This document shows, piece after piece, positions 44,407 through 53,010 of a stretch of DNA of 64,000 bases (the stretch's first letter is position 1; every line of letters begins with the position of its first letter). The DNA lies in assembly GCF_000189775.2 (NCBI RefSeq), contig NC_015555.1, forward strand, positions 2,367,001 to 2,431,000. The letters are read 5' to 3'. Source of the DNA: Thermoanaerobacterium xylanolyticum LX-11 (GTDB lineage Bacteria > Bacillota > Thermoanaerobacteria > Thermoanaerobacterales > Thermoanaerobacteraceae). The translations under genes and the position numbers were made by a program. Under the pieces are notes generated by a model that was not told the origin of the DNA, ran no database searches, and saw only the letters and a program-made list of their open reading frames with translations.

Positions 44407-45572
44407 CAACCAGAAATCCTCCTTCCAATGTGACTTTTAACTGTCTCTTTAAGAGCATCACTTGGCAATGTATCAATTACTGGGTTAAAGCTTGCTTCCA
44501 CCATCAAAAGCTTTGCTTCTTCCATGCTTAAACCTCTTGACATCATGTAGAAAAGCTTGTTTTCATCAATTTGCCCCGCACTGGCAGAATGGTTTGCCTG
44601 CACATCATCTTCAGAACACCATAAAGCAGGTATAGCGTCAGATCTTACCGTCTTATCCAGCAAAAGGACAACTTCGCTTTCATTGCCCTTTGCCTTTCTT
44701 GCACCTCTCTTCATGTCTAAGTTGCCTCTAAAAACCGCCTTTGATTTATCTTTCAATGCGCCTTTTACATCAACACTGCTTTCTGTCCTCATCCCTATAT
44801 GATTAACCCTGTAAGACATATCATGACTCTGATCGTAAGCTCCTAAGAATATAGAGCTAAAGTAAGCGCTGCTACCAGTTCCTTCTAATTCTGCAGTCAC
44901 ATCATAGGCATTTACTTTTGAGCCTAAATCGATTTGCGTCCATTTTACTGTTGCATCATTCCCTGTTATTATTATATTATTGTCAAAATTCGATGAATCA
45001 TCACTGAACCTTTGAATCTTCACTATATTTACGCTTGCTCCATCTTTCGCTATGACGGCTGTAAATCCATTGTGAAAGCTTCTCTTGTCAGAAGCTAAAT
45101 CAAAAACAACTGTCAAGTTTGATAGTCTCTCTGCAATAATGAGGTTTAAATCTATTATAGTGTCGTCATCGCCAACTGCTCTATAGTTTATTGTAACGGG
45201 TAGCTTAACATTTGAATTTGGCAGAGCTCTTACGCTAAAGCCTGTATTGTAAAATGCCAAAACCATATTCTTAAACTTTTCATCCACGCCAAAATTACGC
45301 GCCAATACAGATTTTATTGCGTTTAAATCATCATCTGCAAAAGCTTTTGTCAAAGGATTTACCACAAGTCCTTCTTGGGCATCATTATCAATGACTGCAC
45401 TTTTATACTCTTTATAGTATGGAAGATGGACATCATCTATCTTCACTCTTTTCCACATAGGCATTGGCACTTTTGAAAATACCTCGTAACCTTTTACTCT
45501 AAGCTCTTTCTCTCCACTTCCGCCTTCCCTAATGATATCTTGTATTGTATTGTAATCTAATAACTTAATCAT
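44406..45572 (-). CDS. sufD: Fe-S cluster assembly protein SufD
   Basis: SufB-related scaffold subunit of the SufBCD complex. The C-terminal beta-helix region shows the shared SufB/D pattern: AVFRGNLDMKRGARKAKGNESEVVLLLDKTVRSDAIPALWCSEDDVQANHSASAGQIDENKLFYMMSRGLSMEEAKLLMVEA (quoted by region: residues ~288-365), including the histidine of ANHSA. The N-terminal helical part (RVKIDDVHLPYYKEY) is typical of SufD. 388 residues. It lies 13 bp after sufB and overlaps sufS. Confidence 0.93.
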   Translation of the reverse strand: MIKLLDYNTIQDIIREGGSGEKELRVKGYEVFSKVPMPMWKRVKIDDVHLPYYKEYKSAVIDNDAQEGLVVNPLTKAFADDDLNAIKSVLARNFGVDEKFKNMVLAFYNTGFSVRALPNSNVKLPVTINYRAVGDDDTIIDLNLIIAERLSNLTVVFDLASDKRSFHNGFTAVIAKDGASVNIVKIQRFSDDSSNFDNNIIITGNDATVKWTQIDLGSKVNAYDVTAELEGTGSSAYFSSIFLGAYDQSHDMSYRVNHIGMRTESSVDVKGALKDKSKAVFRGNLDMKRGARKAKGNESEVVLLLDKTVRSDAIPALWCSEDDVQANHSASAGQIDENKLFYMMSRGLSMEEAKLLMVEASFNPVIDTLPSDALKETVKSHIGRRISG

Positions 45573-45585
45573 AGAAACATCTCCT

Positions 45586-46989
45586 TTACCCTATAGTTCC
45601 TTCAAGCTCAAGTTTTATAAGGCGATTAAGCTCAACGGCGTACTCAAGCGGAAGTGATTTTGCTACAGGCTCTACGAATCCTCTTACGATCATGGACCTT
45701 GCTTCATCTTCACTTAATCCTCTTGTCATTAAGTAAAATATCTGCTCGTCGCTGATTCTTCCTACCTTTGCTTCATGCCCTATGTCAACATTATCGTTTA
45801 AAACCTCTATTATAGGCATTGTATCTGATCTTGATATTTCGTCTATCATAAGACCTTCGCATTGTACAGATGCTTTTGCACCTTCTGCATTAGGACCTAT
45901 CCTCAAGAGTCCTCTGTAATTTGTGATTCCCCCGTCTTTGGATATGCTTTTTGCCAATACTTTCGATGATGTATATGGTGCTAAATGTATCATTTTTGAG
46001 CCCGTGTCAAGATGCTGCCCTTTTGCAGCAAATGTGACACCAGTGTATTCAGATTTAGCTCCTTTGCCTCTTAATACAGATGCCGGATAAAGCATCGTCT
46101 TGTGGCTTCCAAATGAGCCAGATATCCACTCTATGACACCATCTTTATCGACTAAAGCTCTCTTTGTATTCAAGTTGTAGGTATTTTTGCTCCAATTTTC
46201 TATAGTAGAGTAGATAAGCCTTGCTCCTTCTTTTACAAAAAGTTCCACACAACCCGCGTGTAAATTGGATACTGCATACTGTGGTGCCGAACAACCTTCT
46301 ATGAATCTAACTTCGCTGCCTCTATCGGCTATTATAAGCGTGTGCTCAAACTGCCCTGTTCCCGGTGCATTCATCCTGAAATATGCCTGAAGCGGAACTT
46401 CTACTTTCACATTTTCAGGCACATATACAAATGTGCCACCACTCCATATGGCTCCGTGTAGCGCTGCAAATTTGTGGTCATTTGGCGTAACATTTTTCGT
46501 CATAAAGTACTCTTTAATTACGTCAGGGTATTTTTTCAAAGCCGTGTCCATGTCTTCAAATATTACGCCTTGTTTTGCAAGATTGTCTTTTATGCTGTGG
46601 TAAACTACTTCCGAATCGTACTGAGCACCCACGCCAGATAAAGCCTTTTTCTCTGCCTCAGGAATGCCAAGCTTCTCAAATGTGTTTCGTATGTCTTCAG
46701 GCACTTCATCCCATGAATTTTTCAATTTAGCGTCAGGGCTTAAGTATGCTACAATGGAGTTTATGTCAAGCTGGCTTAAATCTACACCCCATGTAGGCAT
46801 TGGCTTGTTTTCGTATATTTCAAGAGATTTTAAGCGAAAATCTCTCATCCATTTAGGCTCATTTTTTCTTTCGGATATCTCCTCAACGATCTTTTTAGAA
46901 AGCCCCTTTTCCGTCTTGTACGAATACCTGACTTCATTTTTTATGTTGTATCTGGAAAAATCTATATCATTTACAATGGTCTTTTTCAT
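45586..46989 (-). CDS. sufB: Fe-S cluster assembly protein SufB
   Basis: Main scaffold of the SufBCD complex on which clusters are built. The chosen ATG at 46987-46989 follows AGGGGTGAATCAG; the longer reading upstream would overlap sufC and is not credible. Signature regions are HAAIWSGGTFVYVPENV-like (LHGAIWSGGTFVYVP), the cysteine in FIEGCSAPQYAVS, the SIENWSKNTYNLNTKRA block and IGHEAKVGRISDEQIFYLMTRG. 467 residues, normal length. 13 bp after sufC in the operon. Confidence 0.96.
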   Translation of the reverse strand: MKKTIVNDIDFSRYNIKNEVRYSYKTEKGLSKKIVEEISERKNEPKWMRDFRLKSLEIYENKPMPTWGVDLSQLDINSIVAYLSPDAKLKNSWDEVPEDIRNTFEKLGIPEAEKKALSGVGAQYDSEVVYHSIKDNLAKQGVIFEDMDTALKKYPDVIKEYFMTKNVTPNDHKFAALHGAIWSGGTFVYVPENVKVEVPLQAYFRMNAPGTGQFEHTLIIADRGSEVRFIEGCSAPQYAVSNLHAGCVELFVKEGARLIYSTIENWSKNTYNLNTKRALVDKDGVIEWISGSFGSHKTMLYPASVLRGKGAKSEYTGVTFAAKGQHLDTGSKMIHLAPYTSSKVLAKSISKDGGITNYRGLLRIGPNAEGAKASVQCEGLMIDEISRSDTMPIIEVLNDNVDIGHEAKVGRISDEQIFYLMTRGLSEDEARSMIVRGFVEPVAKSLPLEYAVELNRLIKLELEGTIG

Positions 46990-47002
46990 CTGATTCACCC
47001 CT

Positions 47003-47755
47003 TTATGACAGAACTTCGTCAAGTATAGACTCGTATCCTGTCTTCTCCAGCTCCTTCGCCAGATTTTTATCTCCTTCTTTGACAATTCTTCCATGTGCCA
47101 GCACAGATATTACGTCTGGCTCCAAGTAATCCAATATCCTATTGTAATGGGTTATAATTAGTATTGACATATCTTCTGTCTTCAATTTCCTGACTGTCTC
47201 AGCAACAATCCTTAAAGCATCTATGTCAAGACCTGAATCTATTTCATCCAACATGACAAGCTTCGGATTTAACATAGCCATCTGCAAGATCTCGCTTTTC
47301 TTCTTTTCTCCGCCAGAAAAACCTACGTTTAAGTATCTCGTCCTGTACTCCTGCTTCATGTCCAGCATATCCATCTTTTCCTTCATGCTTTTTGCAAATT
47401 GCAGCATAGGCATGTTTTTGTTTGTAACTGCATTTAAAGAAGTCCTTATGAAATTATCTACCGTAATCCCCGGGATTTCCTCAGGAGATTGGAACGATAA
47501 AAATATGCCTTTCTTAGCCCTTTCGTTTACTTTGAGGTTTACGATATTTTCCCCTTCAAAAAGTATTTCACCGTCTGTAACTGTGTAATGTGGATTTCCC
47601 ATTATTACATTACAGAGGGTACTTTTCCCGCTGCCGTTAGGTCCCATAATAGCGTGTATTTCTCCTCTTTTTATAGTCAAATTAAGTCCTTTCAATATCT
47701 CCTTGCCGTCAACATCTGCTTTGACATTTTTTATTTCTAACAAATTATCCTTCAT
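47003..47755 (-). CDS. sufC: Fe-S cluster assembly ATPase SufC
   Basis: ABC-type ATPase that drives the SufBD scaffold. Walker A is MGPNGSGKSTLCNVIMG, the signature is GFSGGEKKKSEILQMA and Walker B is PKLVMLDEIDSGLDIDAL; the YTVTDGEILFEGENI segment is typical of SufC. 250 residues. First gene of the suf operon, directly after the promoter, with a ribosome site AAAAGGGAGTG. Confidence 0.97.
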   Translation of the reverse strand: MKDNLLEIKNVKADVDGKEILKGLNLTIKRGEIHAIMGPNGSGKSTLCNVIMGNPHYTVTDGEILFEGENIVNLKVNERAKKGIFLSFQSPEEIPGITVDNFIRTSLNAVTNKNMPMLQFAKSMKEKMDMLDMKQEYRTRYLNVGFSGGEKKKSEILQMAMLNPKLVMLDEIDSGLDIDALRIVAETVRKLKTEDMSILIITHYNRILDYLEPDVISVLAHGRIVKEGDKNLAKELEKTGYESILDEVLS

Positions 47756-47810
47756 ATTTACACTCCCTTTTTAATTCCTACTATTTTAATGGGATTACTT
47801 CCATGCTTTA

Positions 47811-47838
47811 ATTATACCCTAATATTAAAAAAAATCAA
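47811..47838 (-). promoter_or_regulatory. Promoter of the suf operon
   Basis: Minus-strand TTGATT (47833-47838) and TATAAT (47811-47816) with a 16-nt spacer, about 55 bp before the sufC start. No clear IscR/SufR-type palindrome was found. Confidence 0.6.
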
Positions 47839-47992
47839 TAAATATATGAAAAATATAATCATTGTTTATTTTTACCTCGTAAGCCACTATCTATAGCAGA
47901 GAAAAATAATATGAATTTAAAAAATAACATACCACGAAAATTGTTGCAGTATGTTATACCGATTCGTTTTCTGATTTAGGTTGAAGCATTTT

Positions 47993-48289
47993 TCATTTTT
48001 TATTGTTGTTTAGTTTTTTAAAGACTAATTTAATACCATTCCTTTTATTATAACGATGAATCCAATATGTAAAAAATAAAACAACTAAAATTATATATGC
48101 AATAAAAATATGTATTTCTAGAGAATTAAGCTTATTTTTACTTAAGTTAAAAAAATGTAAAATTCCTATTGACACAAAGAATAATATTGTAATTAAATAT
48201 ACACCTATCATATCAATTTTTCTCTTTATTATTCCTCTTATCAATTGAATCATTATAACTAATGCCATGAAAAACCATACATATGCCAT
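47993..48289 (-). CDS. Hypothetical membrane protein, 98 residues
   Basis: No family recognised. Three hydrophobic segments are visible: AYVWFFMALVIMIQLI, MIGVYLITILFFVSIGIL and IHIFIAYIILVVLFFTYWI, with a lysine-rich C-terminus (RYNKRNGIKLVFKKLNNNKK). The N-terminus begins directly with a membrane segment and the start ATG at 48287-48289 follows GAAAGGGTGATATAGG. A possible stem TAACATAC/GTATGTTA follows the stop on the minus strand near 47925-47957. Isolated between suf and the second IS110 element. The 300 bp upstream (48290-48590) show no feature I can support. Confidence 0.7.
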   Translation of the reverse strand: MAYVWFFMALVIMIQLIRGIIKRKIDMIGVYLITILFFVSIGILHFFNLSKNKLNSLEIHIFIAYIILVVLFFTYWIHRYNKRNGIKLVFKKLNNNKK

Positions 48290-48639
48290 ATACCTATATC
48301 ACCCTTTCTATTTTTAACTTTTAATACCCGTAATTATTCCATCCTTTTATAAATCCGCAACCAATATGATAAATATCTGTCAACCAAGCTAAAAGTCCTG
48401 GAATAGAGTTTAAATGTCATATATTAACCATTAGACCACCGCTTTAAATTATCTCTTAATACCGTTTATTCTTTATCAAATTTATTAACTTAAATTTTAT
48501 TGTTTTAATGCTTTCTTGTCAATAAAAATTTTTAACAGCACGTAATTTCTTAAAAAATGTCGAAATTTGCGAAAAATTTTCCAAAGACATAACTAAAGTT
48601 GATAAAAAAATAACCGAAATAAACATCATGCTTTGACAG

Positions 48640-48872
48640 CATCACGATAAACGAAAACTATCACGTTAGACAGCAGTAATCGTGATATAATTAGATTATA
48701 CGGCACAGATACCGGATATTATTTGGGATTTTCAAACCCGTAAAATAAACTGATCGGGCTTCCTTTTTGTACCACCATCTGTCCAGAACAAAATGTTCAA
48801 AAGGACGCATAGTAAAATAAGGAAATATAAGGGAGCCACGCCGTAAAATCTTCCTTTATGAGGTGAAAGGTT
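48640..48872 (+). ncRNA. Structured left end of the second IS110 element, candidate bridge RNA region
   Basis: Inverted arms TATCACG/CGTGATA enclose 48658-48688. TATAAT and a second ATTATAC follow, then GGG/CCC and GAACA/TGTTC hairpins, and AAGGAA/TTCCTT just before the transposase. These are fewer and weaker stems than in the first element. Called from position and symmetry only. Confidence 0.3.
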
Positions 48873-50090
48873 ATGGATAGATTATACGAGCGTTGTTGTG
48901 GGATTGATGTACACAAAAAAATGATAGTTGCTTGCTTTAAACGTGGCAATGATCAGGAAATCCGTGAATACGGAACAACAACAGCAGAATTAAGAGAACT
49001 CACTGCATGGCTACTTAATGAAAAGTGTGAAATGATAGCTATGGAAAGCACTGCTTCTTATTGGAAACCATTATACAACATATTCGAGCTTTCCGGATTA
49101 GATGCTATAGTAGTAAATGCAAGAGACATGAAAGCTGTTCCTGGACGGAAAACAGATGTAAAAGACGCAGAATGGATTGCAGATCTTCTCCAGCATGGTT
49201 TGCTCAAGGCTAGCTATGTTCCTGATAGAGAGCAAAGAGAATTGCGTGAAGCATCTCGCTATCGCAAAAGCCTAATTGAGGAACGAGCACGTGAATTGAA
49301 TCGACTGCAAAAAATGTTAGAAGGAGCTAATATCAAATTATCTAGCTTTACTTCCGATATCAATGGCAAAAGCTCCAGGAGAATATTAAATGCTCTTTTA
49401 GAAGGCAAGAAATTAGATGAAGAACAACTTCAAGAATTGCTTCACGGTTCAATGCATAAAAAAATTCCTGAAATTATGAAAGCAGTGGATGGTGTACTTA
49501 CTCCCCTTCAGAAACAATTAATTAAAAATATCATTGACCATATAGATGATATGAGTAGACGTATAGAAGATATGGATAAACTAATTTCGAATTACTTGGA
49601 CAAATATCAAAAAGCAATTAAACAGATTGATGAAGTTCCAGGCATAGGAATACAAAGTGCAGAAACGATTCTAGCGGAAATTGGATTAGAAATGAAGCGC
49701 TTTCCGAGTGATGCGCATATATCAAGTTGGGCAGGGCTTTCCCCAGGCAACAATGAAAGTGCAGGCAAACGACGAAACAGCAAAACGACGAAGGGGAATA
49801 AGACATTAAAAACCACCTTAATTCAATGTGCAAAATCTGCAGTAAAAAAAGAAGGAACATTCTTTTATGCACAATACCAACGTTTAGTTGTAAGACGCGG
49901 AAAGAACCGAGCAATTGTAGCAGTAGCTCACTCAATGTTGATTGCCATTTACCATATGCTTAAAGAAAATAAACCGTATAAAGAGCTTGGAGAAGATTAT
50001 TATAATCAGTTTAACAAGGAGCGAAAGATTAATTCCTACCTAAAAAAACTATATGCATTAGGATGGGAACCTGAAATTGACACACAATAA
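48873..50090 (+). CDS. IS110-family transposase (second type)
   Basis: DEDD recombinase, 405 residues. The N-terminal domain reads LYERCCGIDVHKKMIVACFKRG and contains IAMESTASYWKPLYNIFE and VPGRKTDVKDAEWIADLLQHGLL. The C-terminal Transposase_20 domain shows VPGIGIQSAETILAEIGLEM and the serine motif SWAGLSPGNNESAGKRRNSKTTKGNKTLKTTL (in part). ATG 48873 follows GAGGTGAAAGG. It is intact, with no stop or frameshift. It belongs to a different subgroup from the 2.9-kb copy, as the motif spacing and sequence differ throughout. Confidence 0.94.
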   Translation: MDRLYERCCGIDVHKKMIVACFKRGNDQEIREYGTTTAELRELTAWLLNEKCEMIAMESTASYWKPLYNIFELSGLDAIVVNARDMKAVPGRKTDVKDAEWIADLLQHGLLKASYVPDREQRELREASRYRKSLIEERARELNRLQKMLEGANIKLSSFTSDINGKSSRRILNALLEGKKLDEEQLQELLHGSMHKKIPEIMKAVDGVLTPLQKQLIKNIIDHIDDMSRRIEDMDKLISNYLDKYQKAIKQIDEVPGIGIQSAETILAEIGLEMKRFPSDAHISSWAGLSPGNNESAGKRRNSKTTKGNKTLKTTLIQCAKSAVKKEGTFFYAQYQRLVVRRGKNRAIVAVAHSMLIAIYHMLKENKPYKELGEDYYNQFNKERKINSYLKKLYALGWEPEIDTQ

Positions 50091-50266
50091 ATATAAATAT
50101 TACCATTAATTCCCTTTAAAAGTCTATTTTTAAAGCTGTAGGGGAAGTCTGCGCTTTTTTAGCTACTTATATAATAAGTTTTCATAGTAAATAACATAAA
50201 ATTACTAAAAAGGCTAATTTATATATTTCTATATAGTTTTGCCGTCTTAAAATAAAGTAAGAAGAG

Positions 50267-50577
50267 GATAAAAATGGATTAAAGATTTTAGAACATTCAG
50301 ATACTACGGCGGTAAAGCTCGACCAAGAGGGCAATGGGTAACAGACAGACTTTTAAAAGACCCGGAAAATGAACTTGCATTGCCACCTACAAATAAAGCA
50401 GAAAAAGTACAGGAGTGGATAATTCCAAAAGGCACAAAAGTATTAGATGGAACAGTAGCACCACATGAAGAGTGGGGAAGACCGGGAGGGGCAAGGCAAA
50501 TATTTGTGCCAAATCCGGAAATGTTAAAGGAGGGTAAAAACACATGGTACTTAAAAGGAACAAGCTATACGAAGTAA
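50267..50577 (+). pseudogene. 5'-truncated polymorphic-toxin C-terminal fragment
   Basis: The frame opens after a TAA at 50264-50266 and has no start codon with a ribosome site. The translation runs FRTFRYYGGKARPRGQWVTD, ELALPPTNKAEKVQEWIIP, GTVAPHEEWGRPGGARQIFV and ends at 50577. The order of motifs (YGG, LPP, G-x-V/I-AP, GG-x-Q) is like the toxin domain at 51.4 kb and the TNT-type NAD glycohydrolase fold, so it is probably the end of a secreted toxin whose front part was lost. The next gene starts inside its 3' end, as immunity genes do. Confidence 0.55.
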
Positions 50578-50861
50578 AAGAACTAATAGAAGCAATAGAT
50601 GATGTAATGCCAGAGTTGGAAAAAGAGATAGAGGATAGAAAAAAAGGAATACCAGGATATGGAAAAGTCAACCAACTCGAGTTTATAAAAAAAGAATTAG
50701 AAGAATTAAGGAAAATGGCAGTAGAGAACAGATTACCACCTAAGAACAAAAGGGCATTGGAGTATCCATGGTATTTCACAGATGGGTGGAAAGTGGAACC
50801 CCAGATAGAGAGAAAACTTTGGGATATTGCGAGAATGTATGGAAGGCAGCTAAAAGACTAA
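50544..50861 (+). CDS. Probable immunity protein for the truncated toxin
   Basis: 105 residues, highly charged and helical at the start (LYEVKELIEAIDDVMPELEKEIEDRKKG), then LEFIKKELEELRKMAVENRLPPKNKRALEYPW and IERKLWDIARMYGRQLKD. No family recognised with certainty. The ATG at 50544 has a good ribosome site (GGAGGG) and lies inside the end of the toxin fragment, the classical toxin-immunity overlap. It probably neutralised the now broken toxin and persists as an orphan. Confidence 0.6.
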   Translation: MVLKRNKLYEVKELIEAIDDVMPELEKEIEDRKKGIPGYGKVNQLEFIKKELEELRKMAVENRLPPKNKRALEYPWYFTDGWKVEPQIERKLWDIARMYGRQLKD

Positions 50862-50915
50862 AAATTTGCCAGGGTAATCCTGGCAGATTTTTTAGTCCAT
50901 AAAGGAGAGGTAAAA

Positions 50916-51122
50916 ATGATAGATTTAAAAACAGGGGAGATAATAGTAAACTCAGATTTAGTATTATCACCGAAATTAAGTCTTGAAGAGTTCAAAAAAA
51001 CAAGATATTATACCGGACAAGATGAAAAAATGTACATGAGCATAGGAGGACCTCACAAAATAGACGGAAGAGATTTCTGTATTAGCCTATTTTTTAAAGA
51101 CTCTTATTTAAAGGATATATAA
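50916..51122 (+). CDS. Short ORF, possibly truncated immunity protein
   Basis: 68 residues: DLKTGEIIVNSDLVLSPKLSLEEFKK and IGGPHKIDGRDFCISLFFKDSYLKDI. It has a good ribosome site (AAAGGAGAGG). The last residues look like the middle of a longer immunity-type protein, so it is likely cut short. The next immunity gene begins 18 bp after its stop. Function not recognised. Confidence 0.45.
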   Translation: MIDLKTGEIIVNSDLVLSPKLSLEEFKKTRYYTGQDEKMYMSIGGPHKIDGRDFCISLFFKDSYLKDI

Positions 51123-51140
51123 GAAAGGTGGAGAAGTAAT

Positions 51141-51413
51141 ATGAATTTAAAAGAATTAAAAGAAAAACTGATAAAAAATAATATACCACAAGAGTGGTGG
51201 GGAATACCGGGACAATTTGCTCCTTCTTCTGATTTCTGGTTAGAACAAAACAATGATGGAACATGGATAATGTATTACCAAGATGAGAGAGGGAACAAAT
51301 ATACAATAAAAACTTTTACATTAGAAGAAGAAGCTTGTGCCTTTTTTTACGATTTAGTGATTAAAGAATATGAAGAAGCAAAACCTTATATAGGTAAAGG
51401 AAAGGATTTGTAA
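51141..51413 (+). CDS. Probable immunity protein, paralogue of the gene at 51.9 kb
   Basis: 90 residues beginning NLKELKEKLIKNNIPQEWWG. It is clearly paralogous to the protein at 51864-52130 (shared WLEQN, YYQDERGNK, KTF and EEEAC blocks), which follows a TNT-like toxin gene. By that association it is an immunity protein, here without its own toxin directly upstream. Ribosome site GAAAGGTGGAG. Its 3' end is repeated as a fragment at 52128-52216. Confidence 0.65.
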   Translation: MNLKELKEKLIKNNIPQEWWGIPGQFAPSSDFWLEQNNDGTWIMYYQDERGNKYTIKTFTLEEEACAFFYDLVIKEYEEAKPYIGKGKDL

Positions 51414-51447
51414 AACTTAGCTCCATAGTCTTAAAACTGAGGTTTCT

Positions 51448-51867
51448 ATGACTGCTGAGAAAGTAGAAACGACCACTGTAAAAGAAGCCACTTCAAGTTC
51501 CTCAAAAGTTGCATCAAAATGGCTTGATAAAAATGGCAAATATATATGGCCGCCAAATGACGGATTTGAATGTACACCAGTAAAGAAAGTATTCAAACCA
51601 GGAGAAAGGTTTGATAAATATGGAAAAGAGATGGGTAGATATTTTACAGCACTGATAGGTACACCTTTTGAAATGAGATCTTTGCCATCAGAATATAAGA
51701 TTACAAAATCATATAACATATATGAAGTAATAGAACCATTTGAGGCATGGGAAGGTAAGATATCACCATGGTTTGACCAGCCAGGAGGAGGAATACAATA
51801 CAAAATGCCAAAGACAATAGAAGAATTAATAAATGAAGGATATATAAAGAAGGTAAAAACAGAATGA
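51448..51867 (+). CDS. TNT-like (NAD glycohydrolase-type) toxin domain, orphan C-terminal tip
   Basis: 139 residues. After a short Ser/Thr-rich start (residues 1-20) the sequence matches the pattern of TNT/DUF4237 domains. It contains KYIWPPNDGFECTP, FKPGERFDKYGKEMGRYFTALIGTPFEMRSLP, YNIYEVIEPFEAWEGKISPWFDQPGGGIQY and then ELINEGYIKKV. Known TNT toxins hydrolyse NAD+. There is no secretion or delivery domain and the start is weak (GAGG 5 nt before ATG), so this is a detached toxin tip rather than a full toxin. It overlaps the following immunity gene by four bases (ATGA). Activity in the cell is doubtful but the fold looks intact. Confidence 0.72.
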   Translation: MTAEKVETTTVKEATSSSSKVASKWLDKNGKYIWPPNDGFECTPVKKVFKPGERFDKYGKEMGRYFTALIGTPFEMRSLPSEYKITKSYNIYEVIEPFEAWEGKISPWFDQPGGGIQYKMPKTIEELINEGYIKKVKTE

Positions 51868-52130
51868 ATCTAAAGGAATTAAAAGAAAAATTAATACAAG
51901 AAAAAATCCCTCAATATATATGGGGTGTGCCTGACCAATTTGCTCCCTTCTCTAATTTTTGGCTGGAGCAAAATAAGGAATGGAATTGGGTGGTATATTA
52001 TCAAGACGAAAGAGGAAATAAAAAGATAATAAAAACTTTTCTGGACGAGGAAGAAGCATGTGAATTTTTCTATAATTACGTTATCGAAAAATACAATTGG
52101 GGTAAAGAGCGAACAAAAAAAGATAAATAG
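51864..52130 (+). CDS. Probable immunity protein for the TNT-like domain
   Basis: 88 residues: NLKELKEKLIQEKIPQYIWG, FAPFSNFWLEQNKEWNWVVYYQDERGNKK and EEEACEFFYNYVIEKYNWG. The ATG overlaps the toxin stop (ATGA), giving coupled translation. It is paralogous to the gene at 51.1 kb but its C-terminus diverges (KYNWGKERTKKDK), and the old version of that C-terminus lies as a remnant directly behind. Binding to the toxin is inferred from gene order. Confidence 0.7.
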   Translation: MNLKELKEKLIQEKIPQYIWGVPDQFAPFSNFWLEQNKEWNWVVYYQDERGNKKIIKTFLDEEEACEFFYNYVIEKYNWGKERTKKDK

Positions 52131-52216
52131 AAAAAGCTTGTGACTTTTTTTACGATTTAGTGACTAAAGAGTATGAAAAAGCAAAACCTTATATAGGTAA
52201 AGGCAAAGACTTATAA
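52128..52216 (+). pseudogene. Remnant 3' end of an immunity gene
   Basis: Encodes EKACDFFYDLVTKEY followed by EKAKPYIGKGKDL and a stop, nearly identical to the C-terminus of the protein at 51141-51413. It has no start codon. It marks a past duplication or recombination that swapped cassette tips. Confidence 0.8.
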
Positions 52217-52220
52217 ATTT

Positions 52221-52255
52221 CAGCACCATAGTTTTAAGCTATGGTGTGCTGTTTT
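52221..52255 (+). terminator. Terminator behind the toxin-immunity cluster
   Basis: CAGCACCATAG-TTTTAAG-CTATGGTGTGCTG followed by TTTTAG. A decayed copy of the same sequence (CTCCATAGTCTTAAAACTGAGG) lies behind the gene at 51.1 kb. Confidence 0.8.
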
Positions 52256-52343
52256 AGAAATATTTCATTGCCACATGAAGCAAATTTTTTATCAGTATAG
52301 TGCAAAAAAGCAATAATATTCTATAAATAACGAAGTAAATCAT

Positions 52344-52907
52344 ATGACAAAAGTATATTTTGTAAGACATTGTAAACCAGATTTTTCAATTAAAGATGAT
52401 TTAATGCGTCCACTCACTAAAGATGGTCAAAAAGACTGCAAAAAAGTTACAGAATTTTTGTCAGATAAAAATATTTCAAAGATATTTTCAAGTCCTTATA
52501 AAAGAGCCATTGACACTATAAAAGATTTTGCAGAAAGTGCAAACTTAAAGATTAATGTTATTGACGATTTTAAAGAAAGAAAGATTGGCAATGCCTGGAT
52601 AGAAGATTTTGATAAATTTGCAAAAGAACAATGGCATAATTTTAATTATAAATTGCCTGGGGGAGAAAGTTTAAATGATGTTCAAAGGAGAAATATAAAA
52701 GCACTTATGAATATACTTGAAGAAAATGTGAATCATAATATTGCGATATCTTCTCATGGAACTGCTTTAAGTACGATAATAAATTATTTTAATAAAAAAT
52801 TCGATTATGCTGAATTTGAAAAAATCAAAGATCTTATGCCATTTATTGTTTGTTTTACTTTCGATGGCCAAGATATTTTGAATATCGAAAAATTTATTTT
52901 TGACTAA
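52344..52907 (+). CDS. Histidine phosphatase superfamily protein
   Basis: Phosphoglycerate-mutase-like phosphatase of unknown substrate. The catalytic histidine is in VYFVRHCKPDF (RHC instead of the usual RHG), followed by LTKDGQKDC, FSSPYKRAIDTIKDF with the second arginine, the glutamate region FKERKIGNAW, and the second histidine in IAISSHGTALSTI. 187 residues, complete. The ribosome site is weak (GAAGTAAATC). No functional link to its neighbours is visible. Confidence 0.88.
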   Translation: MTKVYFVRHCKPDFSIKDDLMRPLTKDGQKDCKKVTEFLSDKNISKIFSSPYKRAIDTIKDFAESANLKINVIDDFKERKIGNAWIEDFDKFAKEQWHNFNYKLPGGESLNDVQRRNIKALMNILEENVNHNIAISSHGTALSTIINYFNKKFDYAEFEKIKDLMPFIVCFTFDGQDILNIEKFIFD

Positions 52908-53010
52908 CAATTAAAAAATTTATTTCTTTTACTTTTATCAATATAAAATCTTTGATAAAATAAAGTTAAGTTTTTATTTTTTAAATTATGCAAAAACAGG
53001 GGGTATGATG

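Larger units (their letters stand above)
48610..50240 (+). mobile_element. IS110-family insertion sequence, second copy (ends approximate)
   Basis: Transposase gene plus about 250 bp of structured non-coding DNA ahead of it and ~150 bp behind. Boundaries are estimates because the family lacks terminal inverted repeats. The element lies immediately upstream of a 5'-truncated toxin fragment, so it may have inserted into, or caused loss of, the toxin gene's front part. Confidence 0.55.

Noticed and set aside
50267..52130. Abi or toxin-antitoxin phage-defence operon
   Set aside because: The coding pattern matches TNT-like toxin tips with overlapping immunity genes and remnants, not a regulated toxin-antitoxin pair.
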